This document shows positions 59,838 to 64,000 of a stretch of 64,000 nucleotides of DNA, in pieces. The translations under genes were made by a program, and so were the position numbers. How positions within the stretch are numbered: the first letter of the stretch is position 1; each line of letters begins with the position of its first letter. Source of the stretch: Bradyrhizobium sp. WD16 (GTDB taxonomy: Bacteria; Pseudomonadota; Alphaproteobacteria; Rhizobiales; Xanthobacteraceae); NCBI RefSeq assembly GCF_024181725.1, contig NZ_CP028908.1, positions 2,418,001 through 2,482,000 of the forward strand, written 5' to 3'. Below the pieces are notes generated by a model, which saw only the letters and a program-made list of their open reading frames with translations, had not been told where the DNA came from and searched no databases.

Positions 59838-60119
59838 TCAGCGGCGACGGAATTGGCCGCGAGGCGGCCCGCTGCGCGGCGGTCCGCCGCTCGGACGTTC
59901 GTCCTTGTGGCGGAAGATCAGCCGGCCCTTCTCGAGATCGTAGGGCGACATCTCGACAGTGACGCGGTCGCCGGCCAAGGTCTTGATGCGGTTTTTCTTC
60001 ATCTTCCCGGCAGTATAGGCCACGATTTCGTGGCCCGCGTCGAGCTGGACGCGGTAGCGGGCATCGGGAAGGATTTCGGTGACCAGCCCTTCAAACTGGA
60101 TCAGTTCTTCTTTCGCCAT
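59838..60119 (-). CDS. infA: IF-1-like translation initiation factor with C-terminal tail
   Basis: A 93-residue protein whose first 72 residues form the S1/OB fold of IF-1 ([50 protein letters not shown]). Ordinary IF-1 ends there. This one continues with about 21 residues of Pro, Gly and Arg ([14 protein letters not shown]), probably an RNA-binding tail. It follows the RhlE helicase gene by 43 bp on the same strand. It is likely a second, cold-linked IF-1 paralogue; the housekeeping copy would be elsewhere. Confidence 0.88.
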   Translation of the reverse strand: MAKEELIQFEGLVTEILPDARYRVQLDAGHEIVAYTAGKMKKNRIKTLAGDRVTVEMSPYDLEKGRLIFRHKDERPSGGPPRSGPPRGQFRRR

Positions 60120-60162
60120 GGGTTCTCCGGAACGGGATATCTGTCGAATTTACGCGTGGTGA

Positions 60163-61635
<1,473 letters not shown>

Positions 61636-62081
61636 AATGATTCTTTCTACGAGTCACAGCGCACAGCCGGCGGGTCGCCGGATGCGGGCGGGGTCTGATG
61701 AGACACCCGCGTGTCTGGGGCGTCGGGGTGGTTAGATGAAAAAGGCAAGCCAGACACCGGCGTCGGAACAACACGACGACGGATCAGAACACGCAGCCCG
61801 CAGGGACCTGACGATTCTCTAGGTCACGTCAGGTATATGAGCCAGCGCCGCGGCGCTTTCAAGGCCGATCATAGGGTCTTGTGCCAGCGCGGCCATCCGC
61901 CGTCGCGGACGAGCGGGCTGCCCGTGAACTAATCAGTATGCGAAGTATGCATATTTTTTGATCTATTTGCCGTTTGTACGGTCAGATTGACCGCCCAAAA
62001 AGACGGCGTTCGGCCCGTCGCCGACGGCTGAAAATTGAATTTTATGTATCTATTTCAGCTAGTTAAGTCGTGTGTGCAGCA

Positions 62082-62096
62082 TGGCATGCTTCTTGC
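62082..62096 (+). promoter_or_regulatory. sigma-54 promoter of the urt operon
   Basis: TGGCAT-GCTTC-TTGC fits the -24/-12 consensus with GG and GC ten bases apart and one deviation (T for C at the end of TGGCAC). It lies 65 bp upstream of urtA. Sigma-54/NtrC control of urea uptake is known in other proteobacteria. The rest of the 525-base divergent gap from 61636 holds no credible gene; an AT-rich patch lies near 61930-61980. Confidence 0.75.
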
Positions 62097-62160
62097 GATT
62101 CAATTTGTCGCAGCCAGCCGCGATCTGGCCGGCAATTCCGCGTCAGGGAGATCAATCGTT

Positions 62161-63483
62161 ATGTTTACCTCGTTCCAGTCCGCCCTCGGGCGGTCTTTGA
62201 GCCGCCGCACCGCGTTGGCCGCCACCGCGGGGCTCGCATTCGGTCTCGCCACATTGGGCGTGGCGCGGGCCGCGGACGATACGATCAAGGTCGGCGTTCT
62301 GCATTCGCTGTCGGGCACCATGGCCATCAGCGAGACCACGCTGAAAGATACGATCCTGTTTTTGATCGACGAGCAGAACAAGAAGGGCGGCGTCCTCGGC
62401 AAGAAGCTCGAGGCGGTGGTGGTGGACCCGGCCTCGAACTGGCCGCTGTTCGCCGAGAAGGCCCGTGAGCTGATCACCAAGGACAAGGTCGCCGTCGTGT
62501 TCGGCTGCTGGACTTCGGTGTCCCGCAAGTCGGTGCTGCCGGTGTTCAAGGAGCTCAATTCGATCCTGTTCTATCCCGTCCAGTACGAGGGCGAGGAGAG
62601 CGAGCGCAACGTGTTCTACACCGGCGCCGCGCCGAACCAGCAGGCCATTCCGGCCGTCGACTACCTGATGAAGGAAGAGAAGGTGAAGCGCTGGGTGCTT
62701 GCCGGCACCGACTACGTCTATCCGCGCACCACCAACAAGATCCTGGAAGCGTACTTGAAGTCCAAGGGCGTGAAACAGGACGACATCATGATCAATTACA
62801 CGCCGTTCGGACATTCCGACTGGCAGACCATCGTCGCCGACATCAAGAAGTTCGGCTCGGCGGGCAAGAAGACGGCGGTGGTTTCGACCATCAACGGCGA
62901 CGCCAATGTGCCGTTCTACAAGGAGCTGGGCAACCAGGGCGTCAAGGCCACAGACATTCCGGTGGTGGCCTTCTCGGTCGGGGAAGAAGAGCTCGCCGGC
63001 ATCGACACCAAGCCGCTGGTCGGCCATCTCGCCGCCTGGAACTATTTCGAATCGATCAAGACCCCGGCGAACGAGAAGTTCATCAAGGAGTGGCAGGCCT
63101 TCACCAAGAATCCGAAGCGCGTCACCAACGACCCGATGGAGGCGCACTATATCGGCTTCAATATGTGGGTGAAGGCGGTGGAGAAAGCCAAGTCCACGGA
63201 TCCGGACAAGATCATCGATGCGCTGCCCGGCATCAAGCAGGCCAACCTCACCGGTGGCGTTTCCGAGATGCTGCCGAACCATCACATCACCAAGCCGGTC
63301 TTCATCGGCGAGATCAAGGGCAACGGCCAGTTCGACGTGGTCTGGAAGACCCCCGGCCTCGTCGCCGGTGACGCCTGGTCGAAGGAGCTCGAGGGCTCCA
63401 AGGATCTGATCGGCGACTGGGTCGGCAAGAAGTGCGGCAACTTCAACGTCAAGACCAACAAGTGCCTGGGTTCGGGCTCCTGA
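62161..63483 (+). CDS. urtA: urea ABC transporter substrate-binding protein
   Basis: A 440-residue periplasmic binding protein of the Leu/Ile/Val type with a Tat-like signal (LSRRTALAATAGLAFGLATL). It has UrtA-specific segments: IKVGVLHSLSGTMAISETTL, VFGCWTSVSRKSVLPVFKE, LFYPVQYEGEESE and TNDPMEAHYIGFNMWV. ATG 62161 is preceded by AGGGAG and starts the signal region; an in-frame ATG at 62035 lies upstream of the sigma-54 promoter and cannot be used from it. First gene of urtABCDE. Confidence 0.95.
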   Translation: MFTSFQSALGRSLSRRTALAATAGLAFGLATLGVARAADDTIKVGVLHSLSGTMAISETTLKDTILFLIDEQNKKGGVLGKKLEAVVVDPASNWPLFAEKARELITKDKVAVVFGCWTSVSRKSVLPVFKELNSILFYPVQYEGEESERNVFYTGAAPNQQAIPAVDYLMKEEKVKRWVLAGTDYVYPRTTNKILEAYLKSKGVKQDDIMINYTPFGHSDWQTIVADIKKFGSAGKKTAVVSTINGDANVPFYKELGNQGVKATDIPVVAFSVGEEELAGIDTKPLVGHLAAWNYFESIKTPANEKFIKEWQAFTKNPKRVTNDPMEAHYIGFNMWVKAVEKAKSTDPDKIIDALPGIKQANLTGGVSEMLPNHHITKPVFIGEIKGNGQFDVVWKTPGLVAGDAWSKELEGSKDLIGDWVGKKCGNFNVKTNKCLGSGS

Positions 63484-63503
63484 CCTGAGGGATCCCGATG
63501 CGG

Positions 63504-63537
63504 GGATCCGGCGCGTTCTCCTCCGCGCGCCGGATCC
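63504..63537 (+). promoter_or_regulatory. intercistronic hairpin between urtA and urtB
   Basis: A 12-bp perfect stem (GGATCCGGCGCG / CGCGCCGGATCC) with a 10-base loop, 21 bp after the urtA stop and without a T-run. Such hairpins usually protect the 3' end of a binding-protein message and raise its level over the permease genes. Confidence 0.65.
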
Positions 63538-63622
63538 TGCGCCGGCCGAAGTCCGCAATCAAAGATCATCCAGAAGGGCGGCGGCAGCCGTCGCCGCTCT
63601 TCATTTCACCGCCGCCGGGGTC

Positions 63623-64000
63623 GTGAACGTGTTCGCCAATCTCGTTACCCGTATCCTCGCGCCCCTGTTGGCGCTGGCGCTGCTGGTCGCCGCCGTTCCG
63701 GCCGCCGTGGCGGCGCCATTCGAGGATGTCGTCAGCCAGTTCGCCAACGATTCGTTTTCGGATACCGAGGAGGCGGTGAGTGCGCTGGTCGCCAGCGGCA
63801 ACCCGCAGGCGCTGCCGATCATCACCGCCCTGCGGGAGGAGCGCCTCGTCGCGGACCCGCAGAGCAGGAAGGTCTATATCAAGCGGCCCGACGGCAAGGT
63901 GCTCGACGCCGCCACCGGCGCGCCGGTCACCGATAATGTCGAAGCCCTCGACAATGTGCGCCTCAACAACCGGCTGCGGCGCGCGGTTGAGGCGGCGATC
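63623..64000 (+). CDS. urtB: urea ABC transporter permease UrtB, 5' part
   Basis: 126 codons to the window edge. Signal-like helix (ILAPLLALALLVAAVPAAVA), then the UrtB-specific periplasmic N-terminal domain: FEDVVSQFANDSFSDTEEAV, LIASG-like ALVASGNPQALPIITAL, and IKRPDGKVLDAATG. The membrane domain lies beyond the window. Start is GTG 63623 or GTG 63629; GGGG lies just upstream. Confidence 0.9.
   Translation, partial: MNVFANLVTRILAPLLALALLVAAVPAAVAAPFEDVVSQFANDSFSDTEEAVSALVASGNPQALPIITALREERLVADPQSRKVYIKRPDGKVLDAATGAPVTDNVEALDNVRLNNRLRRAVEAAI

Noticed and set aside
62035-62160. N-terminal extension of urtA from the in-frame ATG at 62035
   Set aside because: It begins upstream of the sigma-54 promoter at 62082-62096 and would put about 42 unusual residues before a normal Tat-like signal; ATG 62161 has AGGGAG upstream.

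Overview
This 64 kb, GC-rich window comes from an alphaproteobacterium, most likely a Hyphomicrobiales/Rhizobiales member close to Bradyrhizobium, Rhodopseudomonas or Nitrobacter. The basis is a CycM-type membrane-anchored cytochrome c, a cyanide-insensitive bd oxidase with a DUF2474 subunit, a Paracoccus-like sox cluster, a cpa/tad locus and frequent GTGA/ATGA overlaps. Species cannot be fixed from the sequence. I see no rRNA, tRNA, CRISPR array, insertion sequence or prophage.

Layout. 1-576: 5' part of an L,D-transpeptidase. 0.7-3.3 kb: cioA-cioB-DUF2474 oxidase. 3.7-9.2 kb: an ECF sigma factor and a signalling cassette (HAMP histidine kinase, receiver-DUF3369-kinase hybrid, OmpR-type regulator). 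9.4-10.0 kb: a decayed ugpB remnant and a block of long palindromic repeats. 10.2-18.2 kb: a nitrogen-scavenging operon behind a consensus sigma-54 promoter (dipeptide-type ABC importer, AtzG/HpxX, AtzE/HpxY, AtzH/HpxZ, GntR regulator). 18.3-20.8 kb: pheA, kdsB, cycM. 20.9-31.0 kb: a YejABEF-type importer with two tandem binding proteins, facing an NlpC/P60 peptidase and an M17 aminopeptidase, which suggests murein-peptide recycling. 31.3 kb: tadD.

32.1-46.7 kb: a thiosulfate-oxidation island. One arm carries yeeE-soxR-soxS (minus strand) and the other soxV, soxW, soxXYZA and soxBCD. They are followed by two DsrE-like proteins, an alpha/beta hydrolase and further YeeE/YedE sulfur-transport proteins. 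An unrecognised helical exported protein sits between soxV and soxW. SoxR is a persulfide-sensor-type ArsR protein with two cysteines, and ATTC-N8-GAAT-like palindromes occur upstream of several sulfur transcription units.

46.7-59.1 kb: the Flp/Tad pilus locus (flp, cpaA, cpaB, cpaC, cpaD, cpaE, cpaF, tadB, tadC on the minus strand; a stand-alone secretin N-domain protein and two TadE/TadG-like pseudopilins on the plus strand), with a fatty acid hydroxylase family gene inside. 59.2-61.6 kb: a cold-shock neighbourhood (csp, an IF-1 paralogue with a tail, an RhlE-type helicase). 62.1-64.0 kb: urtA and the 5' end of urtB (urea uptake) behind a second sigma-54 promoter.

The most unusual feature is a family of oriented, roughly 76-bp imperfect palindromes ending in CTAG. 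They fall into at least four arm-sequence subfamilies and occur at seven intergenic loci, often as pairs joined by a short ATCATNATNAT-like linker. In three places the terminal CTAG supplies the TAG stop codon of the adjacent reading frame.
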